Origin: Miscanthus floridulus
Lineage: Eukaryota; Streptophyta; Magnoliopsida; Poales; Poaceae
NCBI RefSeq assembly: GCF_019320115.1
Contig: NC_089582.1
Span: 116,876,637-116,940,636 of the forward strand
Length of the DNA stretch: 64,000 nt
Reading direction: 5' to 3'
A program made the translations under genes and the position numbers. Below the pieces are notes generated by a model. The model did no database searches. It saw only the letters and a list, made by a program, of their open reading frames with translations, and had not been told where the DNA came from. Positions 34,180 through 45,479 of this stretch are shown piece after piece. Every line of letters starts with the position of its first letter. Position 1 is the stretch's first letter.

Positions 34180-35058
34180 TATTGTTGGTGGTTGATTGAT
34201 AACATGATCAAATGGACTAATGTGTTTGCTAGTATACAAGGTGTTTAGTTCATTTGAATACAAGGACGTATTGGACTTAGGCAACATAAAAATCAAATAA
34301 TCAACACCTCAAGGAAGACCATGGAGCTGCTTAGAAGATCCTACAAGACTTGCATGAAGTCCACGACATTGAAGAGATCAAGCCAGGAAGAAAAGGCGCA
34401 AAGAAACAAAATTCAATAGTGGAAAGCTCCGATGTTGGACTGGACAAGCCACCGGAGCATAGGATCAGTACAGGCTCCTGGCCAGTTGAAACAGATGCAC
34501 CGGAAATCTCCGGTGTTACAAACAAGAAGACACCGGAGAAAGCATCAGGCAAGATATGTTTCTGCACAGGGTTTTCATGATCACCAAAAAGCTCCAATGT
34601 TGAAGAAGGGGGGCCACTCGAGAAAGCAGTACGTGGTGCCAGGGTTTCTGCAGAGGTTTTTGAAGTCACCGAGAATACCTCCGGTGAGGACACCAAAGGT
34701 AGCATCCGGGAAATACTTCAATGGTCGGCAGAGCCAATAACGGCGGCTAGTTTTGCAACGGCTAGCTGATGTGGCTTCACCAGAAAACTCCGGTGGTAGC
34801 ACCAGACATCTCTGGTGCCTCTGTAGAAAGATGCAGAGTGCCACAACAAGGCATAAGTCGATTGGTCATCTCATAAGACATGCATTGTTTTGTAAGCGTA
34901 TGATCGTTATTTACAATCTTACTTGTTTTCCAAGCATTAGGCTCGGTCAACTGGAATGTGTATTATCCAGATGGGAGATCTTCCAATCGAGAAGATCCAT
35001 CGATCTGAGACGAAGAGAAAGGGCCCATTGCAGAAGTATTATGAAGCTACGCGACTAG
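34180..35058 (+). mobile_element. Copia LTR fragment cut by CACTA-2
   Basis: The text TGGTTGATTGATAACATGATCAAATGGACTAATGTGTTTGCTAG and many CCGGAG/CTCCGGTG words (34440-34830) resemble U3 sequence of SIRE-type Copia LTRs. It stops at the CACTA-2 terminus at 35059. The remainder is not seen after CACTA-2. Confidence 0.5.
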
Positions 35059-35077
35059 CACTACTAGAAACCGGCAA

Positions 35078-35530
35078 TTTGCCGAGTGCCTGCGGCACTC
35101 GGCAAAGCCCGAAATACACTCGGTAAAGGCTTTGCTGAGTGCCGCACTCGGCAAAGAACCCGTCGGCAAAGGTTTCTTTGTCGAGTGCCACATATCGGGT
35201 ACTCGGTAAAGCCTTTGCCGAGTGTCACGTCAGCACTCGGCAAAAAAAAAAACCGACGTCAAATCTCACGGCCTCTTTGCCGAGTGCCACCTCAGCGGCA
35301 CTCGGCAAAGAATTTTTCTTTTTTTTGAAAATTCTTTGCCGAGTGCCATACTCTTGCACTCGGCAAAGAAATTTTTTCTTTTTTTTAAAAAAAAATCTTT
35401 GCCGAGTGTCATGGCTCTAGCACTCGGCAAAGCTGGGAAACTGGGTCTCTGGTTCCCAGGTTTGCCGAGTGTCATGGTCACGGCACTCGGCAAAGCCCTC
35501 TTTGCCGAGTGTGGCACTCGGCAAAGAGGG
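35078..35530. repeat. CACTA-2 subterminal repeats (TTTGCCGAGTG)
   Basis: More than a dozen copies of TTTGCCGAGTG or CACTCGGCAAAG lie in alternating orientation, spaced by A/T-rich runs. They are presumed binding sites of the TnpA-like protein. Confidence 0.9.
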
Positions 35531-36087
35531 AAAAAATGCTATTTTTTGTTTTTTTGCTTTCCATCAGCGCAAATAAAGAAATCATATATATATCAACACA
35601 TAGCACAGGATATATCACATACACATCCATATTCCATCACATACACATCCATAACCCATCACATACACATCCATCATCCATAATACATCACATACAAATC
35701 CATTGTCCATAATCCATCATACATTCGCATCATCCATGACAATATCCATCACAATATATATGTCTCTAGTAGTAATCCAACATAAGGCTAAGTCTAACAC
35801 AAGTCCATGCAACATGAAAAGAAATAAATAAACGGTACCTACTGCCAGCCTCCCCACCCGAAGTGTGAACTGCCACCTTGAGGAGGGCCAGTTGTCCACC
35901 CGGCCTGTGGAGAAGGGCCACCTTGAGGAGTCGGGTTCGAACCCGCCGACTGTTGCTGAACAAAGGAGAAGCGATTTCATGAGTATCAACAGGAGGGTCG
36001 CACAAGCTAAAGGAATAAACAAACATATATACTCACCGGAGTCCCTATAGAAGGAGAAGGAGCCACAACTGGAGCGAGCAGCGACTA

Positions 36088-38034
36088 GGGCATGACCACA
36101 CCTGGCAAGGTCTGAAGGCTCGCCATGAAGCTGAACATGTCCTGCAACCTCTGCGTCTCGGCCGCCCTCTGGGCTTGTACAACCTCCATCTCCAGCCGAT
36201 GGGCCTCCGCCTGTGCCGCCTGCTGGGCCTCTAACCTCCGCAAGTCGGCCTGCAATATTCCACCCGCAATGTTTAAACAATGCAAAGGCAAGGTAGATAT
36301 GTAAAAGCAATGAACGATGAATAAAATAGTACTAACCTGGAGTTTCGCCATCTGCTGCTGTGAGCTCTGCTGCCGAGAGCGTATGGGGAGGGAGGAGGTC
36401 GTGCTCCTTGCTCGAATGTCGGCGAGGTTGGGAACAGAGGCGGAGTCGACTGTGCTGTCTGCCATCCAGTACCGGCCGTGCTGCTTCCCTCCTCCCAGCC
36501 TCATTAGGAGGTCTGTGTCCAGGGGCTGGGTGGCCGGATCGAAGTCCTCCCCATGGCGCTCACGGTCTGTCGAGGTGTACTCGCTAAGCTTGCTGTGGAC
36601 GCTCGCGCTGGTGTACGCCTCAGGCCCGTCCGCCGGGTTGTAGGTGACTTCTGGGGCCATCGCCTTGCCCTTGTGTGCCAGGGCGTACGCCATGAACTTG
36701 TTGCATTCCTAGCCTTGGTGCGCCTGGGACTGCGAGGAAAACACAAAGATGATTACAAGTAATGAGAATTGAACGTTATAATAAATAAATAAAGATGAAA
36801 ACATAAAGAAGATTACCCATGTCTGGGCGTACGCGCTGAGGCTCTGGTTGCCTTGGTGGTGTGGCGCCCCACCCATCTGTAGGCGGCAGTCTCGACGGAT
36901 GTTGTGTGTCTCCGCCCACTCCTCCGAGAGCCACCTGTCCACAATGGCCTCCTAGCAGAGGTGATGCCTGGCGCACCAATCAGGACATTGCTGCATGACA
37001 TCAAGTTATTGATATGTCAGAAGATGAAATGAAGCCTACCTATTCTTCATGGAAGGAGTCAGTATTAATGTTTCATACTTACCAAGAGGTACTGCTCCTT
37101 GGTGAGCGTCCTGGTCCTAGCATCGGCCTTCCTCACCACCTGACCAAGGACGTCGACGCTGTAGTTGATGATGCACTGGAGCCGCGTCTCGTAGTACAGG
37201 TCCGAGAGTTGGGACCTACAGACCTTGTCCTACACTCGCGCCGCCCGGTCCTCAAACCCTTCATCGCACCTGAAGAAGTCCTGCATACAGACATCATGTA
37301 TCATTTCATTATTTCAATAACGACCAATGAATGCGTAGTATTGACCAATTTAGTGCGATGAAGACTCACCCAGAACTCAGCCTTGATCCGTGTCGCAACG
37401 TTGCCAAACTCGCTGTCCTCGGTGGCGTAGAAGTGGTCCCACGTCCAGGGCGGCGAAGTCACCGAGGCGTAGGTGACCATGTCAAGGTAGTGCTATCGAA
37501 TCAGAAGGCTCGGGGTGCCATTGATGTGCCGGCCCGTTCCGGACACAACTTCCTAGTTGCTGCAAGAGTCATTAAGAAGAATTGTGGAGATGCAGTTCGA
37601 TTTTCAACATGTCATATGAAATAGTACTAAAATAATACTTACTTGTCGCCGCTGGGTCGAATCACCGAGCGCCGGTGAAGTGGGATCGGCCATGCCGGGA
37701 GCTGCGAGGGCCCGCGCAAGTAGACTCCCAACGAGGTAGAGCCAGAGGCAGTGCTAGTGGAACCCCCTGGTGTCGCTATCGTCGCCTCCCCATGGTCCGA
37801 CAAGTCAGAGGAAGTGCCACCCCCTCCTATGTGCAGGCCCACCGCCTGGTCGTCCTCATCCACCGACGAGGTGGCAGCCGGCTGCACCCTCGTCCTCGGA
37901 CGGCCGCGGGGGCGGCCGCTCCTCGTCCTCCTCATCGGCGGCTCTGGCAAGGGGTCCTCCTCAGTGTGGGGTGGTGAGCGCTCCCTCATGTAGAGGGAGT
38001 TGACCCCCCGACGGGCCTGCCTTCCGCCCGGCAT
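36088..38034 (-). pseudogene. CACTA-2 Transposase_24 (Ptta/En/Spm, TnpA-like) gene
   Basis: Exon 1 (about 37643-38034) starts MPGGRQARRGVNSLYMRERS and is rich in Arg/Gly. The next exon has the conserved stretch HYLDMVTYASVTSPPWTWDH, then FYATEDSEFGNVATRIKAEFW (about 37370-37500). Then follow EDRAARV…YYETRLQCI (about 37100-37280) and EQYLL…DWCARHH (about 36950-37100). The last exons carry KFMAYALAHKGKAMAPEVTY (near 36690) and a helical Gln/Arg-rich tail (ADLRRLEAQQAAQAEAHRLE) ending at 36088. Splice signals such as GTAAGT/TTGCAG fit. At least three stops occur in exon reading (for example in EDRAARV*DK). The gene is related to the CACTA-1 gene by domain but not close in sequence. Confidence 0.7.
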
Positions 38035-38166
38035 TTTGTCGAGTGCCTACAATTTCAAAGAGTAAACCAATTAGCACAGTTAAATTATAAGTACTAATAA
38101 AGAGATGCAAAATGAACGAAACATAATTGCAATAATAATAATAATAATAATATAGTACTACATGAA

Positions 38167-41100
38167 TTAGAAATATTCTTCACGATCGGCAGTGGCTGGA
38201 TCATAGGTGTCGTCATCACTATCAATATTGTCGAGTAAATCGGGCTCATCTCCATCGTTGTTATCATTGTCATCGCCTAACTGTAATCGCTCAAGCATTT
38301 GTAAGTCCTTAGCATTTTGCACCTCTTCTCCGTCGTCCTCATCTCCATCGTCCTGATCAATGTCATTGTCTACTTCCATGCCCATCAGCGAAAATGTGTC
38401 TATGTCAAACCTCCCTTCTAGCCCCTCTGGTTGATAGAACTCCCGTGTGTTTGGGTCAAAGTTGCAATCCTCATCGTTTGGGACAGGCAGTTTACCGTGC
38501 GGTGATACCAACTGCACAAGGTACCAACTGATAAGATTGGGGTCTTTTTGGCACGCCCATGGGAGATAATAAACTTGCATGGCCTGTTGAGCCACAATAT
38601 AGACATCCTCTCCTTGATAGACAGAATCCTGTCGAATTTCGACTTGTCCAATCTCAGGGGATGTTCTCGTGACATTAGGATCGAACCAATGGCATTTGAA
38701 TATGACTTGATTAGGAGCTTTGCGACACTCAAAATTGAGCTCGTATATTTCTTCTACTATGCTGTAGTAGTCGCGCTCATCGGTGCCGGGCGTACGAACT
38801 CCGGTATTCGTGGTTTTCCGATTGGGCCGACTCCGCTCGTAGTTTCTTGTGTGAAAGCGATAGCCATTCACATCATAAACAGTGAATGACTTGACCTTGT
38901 AGGCGAAGCCTTTGGTGAGCCCTTTCAACTCAGCATCCGTTTTCGCATCCTTGCGGGCCTACAAGGTGAGGCTGGATAGATCGTTACATTACTCGCTCGT
39001 AGGAGCAAAGTGGGATGTCAAAGATTGAACGAGGTAATTTGGACGGCACCTTCGTATCGAACCAGGATATGAAATTGGGCACACCATCTTTGAGAAGACT
39101 ATCTTCTTCTTGAGGGGAAGGAGCCATATTCCCTCTCCAGTATTTTTTCAGAAATTCCCTAAAAACAAGAGATAAGGGGGTTCGATAGATGGAGGATAGT
39201 GACAAGGGCGTATGTAACAAGCTCATTGAGAACTTACTGCACATAAGGCTTCACTTTGTCAAGGTTCAACAACACATACAACATGATAGTGCGCCACTCA
39301 TCATGCCGCAAGGTCTTGGTGCCCGATGCGCTTGCCTTTCCGAGTTGCCCTTTGAAAAGGCTGAGGTTCGATGAACTCTCGTCCGCGTTGTAACAAGGGG
39401 GGCGATTGTGCACGCTGGGAAGGCCATCCTTATAGTATGCTGTTGTGAAGTTTGACACCTCCTTTAGAATGAATGCCTCTGCCACAGAAGCCTCAATTTT
39501 GGCATTATTTCTACACTTTTTCCGAAGAATCTTTAAACATCTCTCAATTGTATAGCACCAACGGGCCTGCACGGGCTCCCCCATTCGTGCCTCGTATGGT
39601 AGGTGCAAAATCAGATGCTACATCGCCAGGAAGAAGCCGGGTGGGAAGATCTTCTCCAACTTGCAGAGCAACATAGGTGCAACTTTCTCCAAGTCATCAA
39701 TCACGCCCTGAGATAACTCCTTGGCACAAAGCTAGCGGAAGAAATAGCTCAACTCTGCCAGCACGCGCCACACATGCTCAGGGACGTATCCCCGGGTCAT
39801 CACAGGAAGGAGCCGCTCAATCCATATGTGGTAGTCATAACTCTTCATCCCTAAGACTCACATAGTTGACAAGTTCACTCCCCTACTCAAATTCGTCGCA
39901 TGCCCATCAGGGAACATTAACGTCTGGATCCACTGCAGTACTTCCTTCCTTTGGTCCTTTTTCAAGATGAAATCGACCGGAGTCCTTCTCCATTTCTTGC
40001 CGGGCGCGGGAGGCTTCATCACTTGCTTTGGCCTATCGCACATCGTTGCCAGGTCCAGTCTAGCCTTAACGTTGTCCTTTGACTTATCAGGAATGTCCAT
40101 GAGTGTTGCAAAAACCGCCTCGGCAATATTCTTTTCTGTGTGCATTACATCAATGTTGTGTGGAACAAGAAGGTCATTGAAATATGGGAGCCTAATCAAG
40201 CCCGATTTATGAGTCCACTGGTGTTCCTCACCATATCCAATAAAACCACCTTTCTCTTTATCATCTTTGAGAACCTCTATCTCAGCACGGACCTTGGCAC
40301 CGGTCATCATCTGAGGTGTAGGGTCGGTGACTTGAATCCCTTTCCTGAAGTTCTGGATGTCTCGTCTGAATGGATGGTCAAGAGGGAGGAATTGACGATG
40401 TTGGTCAAACAAAGAAAACTTGCCACCCCTCTTCAGCCAAGTGAACCTCACAGTTGTCTTGCATATTGGGCATGGGAACTTCCCATGAACACACCACGCG
40501 CAGAATATGCCATACGCCAAGAAGTCATGCAGGGAGTAGTGGTACCACACATGCATTGTGAAGTTCTTCTTTGTAGCTCGGTCGTATGTCAGTACCCCCT
40601 TTTCCCAAGCAAGGATCAATTCATCAATGAGATGCTCCATGAACAAACCCATCTTGTTCCTTGGGTGTCCAGGAATTATCAGTGACAAGAATACGTTCTT
40701 GGGTTGAAACATGATGCCGGGGGGGAGATTGAGGGGGATCACGAACATGGGCCAACAAGTGTACGGGGCCGCCAGCAATCCATAGGGGTTGAAATCATCT
40801 GTTGCCAGCGCTACATGTACATTCCGAGCCTCCTCAGCTTTACCATGATGTATGCCATCGAAATGGGTCCATGCATCGCCATCCGATGGGTGTACCATCT
40901 TGTCAGCATTGTATCTTTTGCCATGTTTGTGCCATGTCATCTGTTTTGCGGACTCCTCTATCATGTACAGCCGTTGGATCCTCGGTATGATAGGAAGGTA
41001 CCGTAGGACCTTCGCGGGGATACCAAGCTGTTCCTTCTTGCCATCACTAGTGTCGACCTCCAGATACCTAGAGGATTTGCACTTTGGACAGTGCATTGCT

Positions 41101-41765
41101 TTCTCGTGATCTTTCCTAAATAGGACGCAACCATTTGGACAAGCATGGATGTGCTCATACGACATCTTAAGGGCATGAAGAAGTTTCTGTGACTCGTACA
41201 AGTTCTTCGGTAGAATGTGACCCTCCGGAAGCAGGGATCCAACAACTGCCAACATGCCATCGAAGTTGTCTCGACTCATGCTACACTGTGACTTGAACGC
41301 CATTAGGCATCCAATGGCATCCAGTTGTGAAACCATTGTCTTTTCGTGAAGGGGCTTCTGTGCCGAAGACAGCATATCATAGTATGCCTTTGCAGATTCC
41401 TCTGGCTCGTCCTCTAATCCTTCACCGAACCATGCCTCCTGAAAGTCATCCATCCAGTCTGCTACCCCCGCATCTCCATCAAAAGCTTCGAGGCATGGTA
41501 TCACCACCTCCTCTCTAATACGATCGGCTTCACCATGGTGGATCCAGCAGGTATAGTTTGGCGTGAATCCATACTTGCAAAGATCTTCCCCCACGTCCTT
41601 CCTATTCTTTCTTACACGGTTGTCACATTTGCTGCAGGGACATGGCATCCGACTCGACCCTCTAGCAGCCTCGCCAAATGAATGCTCTAAGAAAGCATTA
41701 GTCTTAGTCATCCATTCTGGGGTCATACTTGCATGGCCCGTGTACATCCAATCATGGTTCTCCAT
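38167..41765 (-). pseudogene. CACTA-2 tnp2 transposase (TnpD), three exons, three stops
   Basis: The probable start is the ATG at 41765 (MENHDWMYTGH). The upstream open stretch to 42188 has no domain. Exons: 39238-41765, 39050-39158, 38167-38958. Introns 39159-39237 (GTAAGT…TTTTTAG) and 38959-39049 (GTGCCG…TTGTAG) join in frame. Domains in order: Transpos_assoc (CPCSKCDN, WIHHGE), tnp2 (HIHACPNGCVLFRKDHE, NIDVMHTEKNIAEAVFATLM), DUF4218, then DUF4216 (YDVNGYRFHTRNYE, YSIVEEIYEL), ending in an acidic tail. Only three in-frame stops are seen: 39858-39860 (TGA), 39732-39734 (TAG) and 39618-39620 (TAG). Each is one C-to-T change from Arg or Gln. It is much better preserved than the CACTA-1 copy. 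Confidence 0.88.
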
Positions 41766-42554
41766 CCTCTGGCATATAAGCGAGTAATATAACCAGCAAT
41801 TGCATCTGCACGGCATTCCTACCATCAAATAGGTGAGGATAGGTCCTAATCCCACCCACGGATGTGTAGATGAGGTCAGTTTCAATGCTCCGCTCCTATC
41901 CGAGATAGAATTTTGGCAGCATCTCCCCGTTGTTCTCCCGATACACGTCCTGCAAGGGAGAGTGTGTATCCGGAGAACAATAGGGAGGTGATGCTGAAAG
42001 TCTGTCTCAGACCAGAGCGAACCATGGAAACTAACCTCATCTATGCATCCGCGGGCTATCCAAAATATGTGGACAATCCGAAAGAGATACGGTCGTAGAT
42101 ATGCAAAGATCTGCATACCTCCGATCGTATCTCTTTCGAACGGGAGACGCCTAACTGGGCTACGTGACCATATAAAACATGCATGCAAAGGAGGAGGGGG
42201 TCATACCTAGGGTGGCAGTGGAGTCAGGCTAGCGGGGTAGTGGCGTGTTGGTGCAGTGGCGAGGTGATGTGGTGCAGGTAGACCAGCAGCGCCGACAAAG
42301 ACGATCGGGGTCGCCGAGTCCCTCCCACGGGTCCTTCTCCTACATAAAAAGGCAATAGGTTAGAATCCATTGAAAATTTTGGCAGCACCTCCCCTGCACG
42401 GGGAGGTTTCCAAAACCTACAAGAAACATAGGCGCGATGGCCAACAACCACATATATACCAAACATAGGCACAAAGGCCAACAAACATATATATACCAAG
42501 ACGAGCCATGTACTTTAGTTCTCTTTCCATGCAGATGAAAGTATCGAAGTAGTA

Positions 42555-42815
42555 CAACAACAAGTACTACTACCACTACAACTACTACCAACACTAACAC
42601 TACTACTACTAACACCACTACTATCACTACTTACTACTAACAATACTACTAACACTACTAACTACTAACTACAACTACTTACTAACTACTACTAACACTA
42701 CTACTATCACTACTTACTACAAACAATACTACTAACACTACTAACTACTAACTACAACTACTTACTAACTACTACTAACACTACTAAGTACTACTACTAA
42801 CTACTACAGGTGTAG
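42555..42815. repeat. ACT-rich microsatellite
   Basis: Runs of ACTACTAACACTACTA and related words, with a near-duplicate block at 42650-42720 and 42715-42785. Confidence 0.9.
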
Positions 42816-42989
42816 GGCATACCTTCGCGACGAGAATGGCAGCGACGAGGGTCGGCGACGACGGCGGGGACGACCGCAGCGGCGTGAGGGTCGATGGGCC
42901 TAGGCTAGGACCTTTCTTCTCCTCTCCTTCTCCTTCTCCTCCTCTCTTCTCTCCTTCTCCTCTCTTCTCCCCTGCCTCCTCCTCCTCTC

Positions 42990-43310
42990 TTCTATAGTGG
43001 CGCGGTGGCCGGGCTGGGGTGGCACGGTGGCGGTGGCCGAGGCGGCGCGGGGTGGCACGGTGGCTGGGCTAGGGTGGCGCGGTGGCGGTGGCCAGGGCGG
43101 CGCAGGGTGGCACGGTGGCCGGGCCGGGGTGACGCGGTGGCCGGGGTGGCACGATGGCCGGGGCGCGGTGGCCAGCGCAGCGCGGGGTGGCTCGGTAGCC
43201 AGGGCGGCGCGGGGTGGTGCGGTGGCTGGGCTGGGGTGATGCGGTGGCCGGGGCACGGTGGCCAGGGTGGCGCGGTGGTCGGGGCGTGGTGGCCGGGGCG
43301 GCGCGGGGTG
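42990..43310. repeat. GC-rich degenerate tandem repeat (GGTGGCCGGG)
   Basis: Variants of GTGGCACGGTGGCCGGGGCG repeat across about 320 bp. Long ORFs in every frame (for example 43005-43826 plus, 42900-43640 minus) are a result of this composition. It may be the 5' leader region of CACTA-2. The block ends exactly where Gypsy LTR homology begins. Confidence 0.75.
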
Positions 43311-43523
43311 GCGCGAGTGCTTCGGTTGGAGAGGTGGGCCAAAGAAGCTAACGAACGAGCAGTTGTTCTTTTGGGTAGACCTTCCGGTCGGCGACCAGAC
43401 TGTTGTTCTGGCCCGTTGTGTTTTAGACTCTTGGGTCGGCCCATGAACTATATGTTGTTTGCCTGGGTCGAGCCCGAGCATGGAAGCCGGTCCTCGAGGG
43501 ACCCCGGGTTTATGAACCCGACA
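43311..43523 (-). repeat. Truncated 3' LTR of the RIRE2-like element
   Basis: About 213 bp match 52638-52850 with roughly 90% identity by eye, both ending (plus strand) in TTTATGAACCCGACA. Homology stops abruptly at about 43311, in contact with the GC repeat of CACTA-2. Confidence 0.85.
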
Positions 43524-44023
43524 GGAGCCCCCGAGCCCCTGGGCGATTTGAGCCGAATCGTCCAGGGGATTTTTTTGTCTTGCTGGCGAGCCCCCGAGCC
43601 CCCGGGTGGTTCGGGCAGAACCGGCTGGGGGGTTTTTCATGTTGTGCCGATGGGTGCATGCAAGCGCACTAGTGGGTGTGCGTGTTTTTTTAGTTTTGAG
43701 ACGGAATTTTGTTTAACCATGGCGTCATTGCGCAGCCGAGGTGTTTTTAAGCACGGGGATTGGATTAAGACAGAACTTACTGATCCCAGCGTTGGTGCAT
43801 GCCGGGGATCAGGTGAGGAAGTTTAGTTTGAGACAAACCCTGGCATCGGTGCGCGCCGTAAACGGAGATAGCTTAGTTTGGACGTGATAGAGCTTATTGA
43901 TCTTTGGCGTCGATGCGCGCCGTGGGATCGGGTGAGGCGGAATCATGAGTAGACCCATGCGTCGGTGCGCACCATGGGATCGGGCAAGGTGGAGTCGCTA
44001 GTAGACCCAGACATCGGTGCATG

Positions 44024-44270
44024 CTCGGAGTCACGGTCCCAAGAGCTATAGCCGGATGTCGTTGATCCAGTCGACGCGAGTTCAGAGTCACGGTCCCAAG
44101 AGCCGTAGCCGGATGTCGCCGATCTAGTCGACATGAGTTCAGAGTCATGGTCCCAAGAGCCGTAGCCAGATGTCGCCGATCCAGTCGACGTGAGTTTGGA
44201 GTCACGGTCCCAAGAGCCATAGCCGGATGTTGCTGATCCAGTTGACGCGAGTTCGGAGTCACGGTCCCTT
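44024..44270. repeat. 57-bp tandem repeat, about four copies
   Basis: The unit has TCACGGTCCCAAGAGCC at its start and a 57-bp period (starts at 44031, 44088 and so on). It reads as a 19-residue repeat on the minus strand (for example ATSGYGSWDRDSELASTGS). It lies in the non-coding region next to the 3' LTR of the RIRE2-like element. Confidence 0.85.
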
Positions 44271-45479
44271 GGCATTTGAGCCCCCGAGCCTTGTTAGGCC
44301 TTCATGGGGGTTGGTGTGAGTCATTTTGCGCTACCCCATTCAGTTCCTCACAACCAGAGGGGTTGAGTTTCATCACCTATCCTGATCGCTCAGGCTCAAA
44401 GACTAGCTTGGTGAGCTCGCTAACGGGTGTGATCGAGAGGAATCCGGGTCCGTCGTTCGTGATGGGGTCGGCATAGCCCTCTTGTGGCATTCCACTACTC
44501 CTTTACCTATAGACCGATAGATGTCTAGGTCATTCCAAAGACCGACCCAGGTGGCCTAATGGCCTCCCCTCGATGGAGATTCTGTGGGCTTGGCGAGAGG
44601 TTCAGGATTGAACGAGAAGGTTGAGATGACCCAGTTTGCCAGACCGGGCGAAGGCTGCATGGTGCTCATCTACGGTTTTCTCCCCTGGCTCTGTTTGGTT
44701 GCTCATGTCGAATGAGGCAAGCCGCCGCTTCGTGGCGCAACACGGAGCGTTCTGGTGTATTTCGCTGCACGTGCGATGCTTAGTTCCCAAGCCCCCGGGC
44801 GGTTCATGCCCTAACCGTCCGGGGGGTTCAGGCGTATGAGATGAATGCGCGTATGGATGTATGAATGATTTGTAATGAAATAGAGGGGGTTTTTGGTAAT
44901 GTTTACCTTGACGACTGGAGTGACAGGGCTTGGAGGGCTTCAGTCGGAAATGTCCGATCGGGACCCTGATGACCTGAGTGATGGGGTTCAGAGAGCTTCA
45001 GTCAGAAATGTCTGACCAGGACCCGTGCTCGTTGTCCACAACGAAGTCAGCCTGGGCTACATGGGGCGCCCCTTCGCTTCCTTACCTGTCAGTCGGTGTC
45101 TATCCTTACCTGTCATTCAGGTTCCTTTAGGTCTGGCCTAGGGAAGTGGGGAGCCGCCCGCGTGCGGTGGTGCTTTGGTTCATGTGCCTGTTGTGTGGTA
45201 GTGGTTGATCGTGCGGTAGTGGTGGGCCACGGCCAGGCCACGTCCCATCCGATCAGGAGCTATTCCATCGAGCAGGGCGCGTCTTATCTGCATTAAATGA
45301 AAGAAAGAGAAAATCTCGCCCTATCGTTCTAGCTTCCCCGATCGGCGCGTCCCTCCGTAACCACTGCTCCCTTTTCCTTAAGTAGGAGAGGGGAGAGGGT
45401 TTTCATTCTGCTCTTTTGCCTGTTCTTCGTCTGCCGTCGCCTTCTCTCCTCTTCTTTGTTGTGAGTGTTCCTAAGAGCC

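Larger units (their letters stand above)
35059..43310 (-). mobile_element. CACTA element CACTA-2, 3' terminus present, 5' terminus missing
   Basis: The terminus CACTACTAGAAACCGGCAAT is followed by many TTTGCCGAGTG/CACTCGGCAAA repeats, a signature of a large grass CACTA family. Genes read on the minus strand: a tnp2 transposase (38167-41765) and a Transposase_24-like gene (36088-38034). No matching second terminus or GCCGAGTG block exists on the right. The element meets the truncated Gypsy LTR at about 43311, so its 5' end has been lost there. The right limit is therefore a junction and not a true end. Confidence 0.8.

Noticed and set aside
42900..43826. 246- and 273-codon ORFs around 43 kb
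   Set aside because: They arise from the GGTGGCCGGG tandem repeat and cross the CACTA-2/Gypsy junction, so no single gene can be meant.
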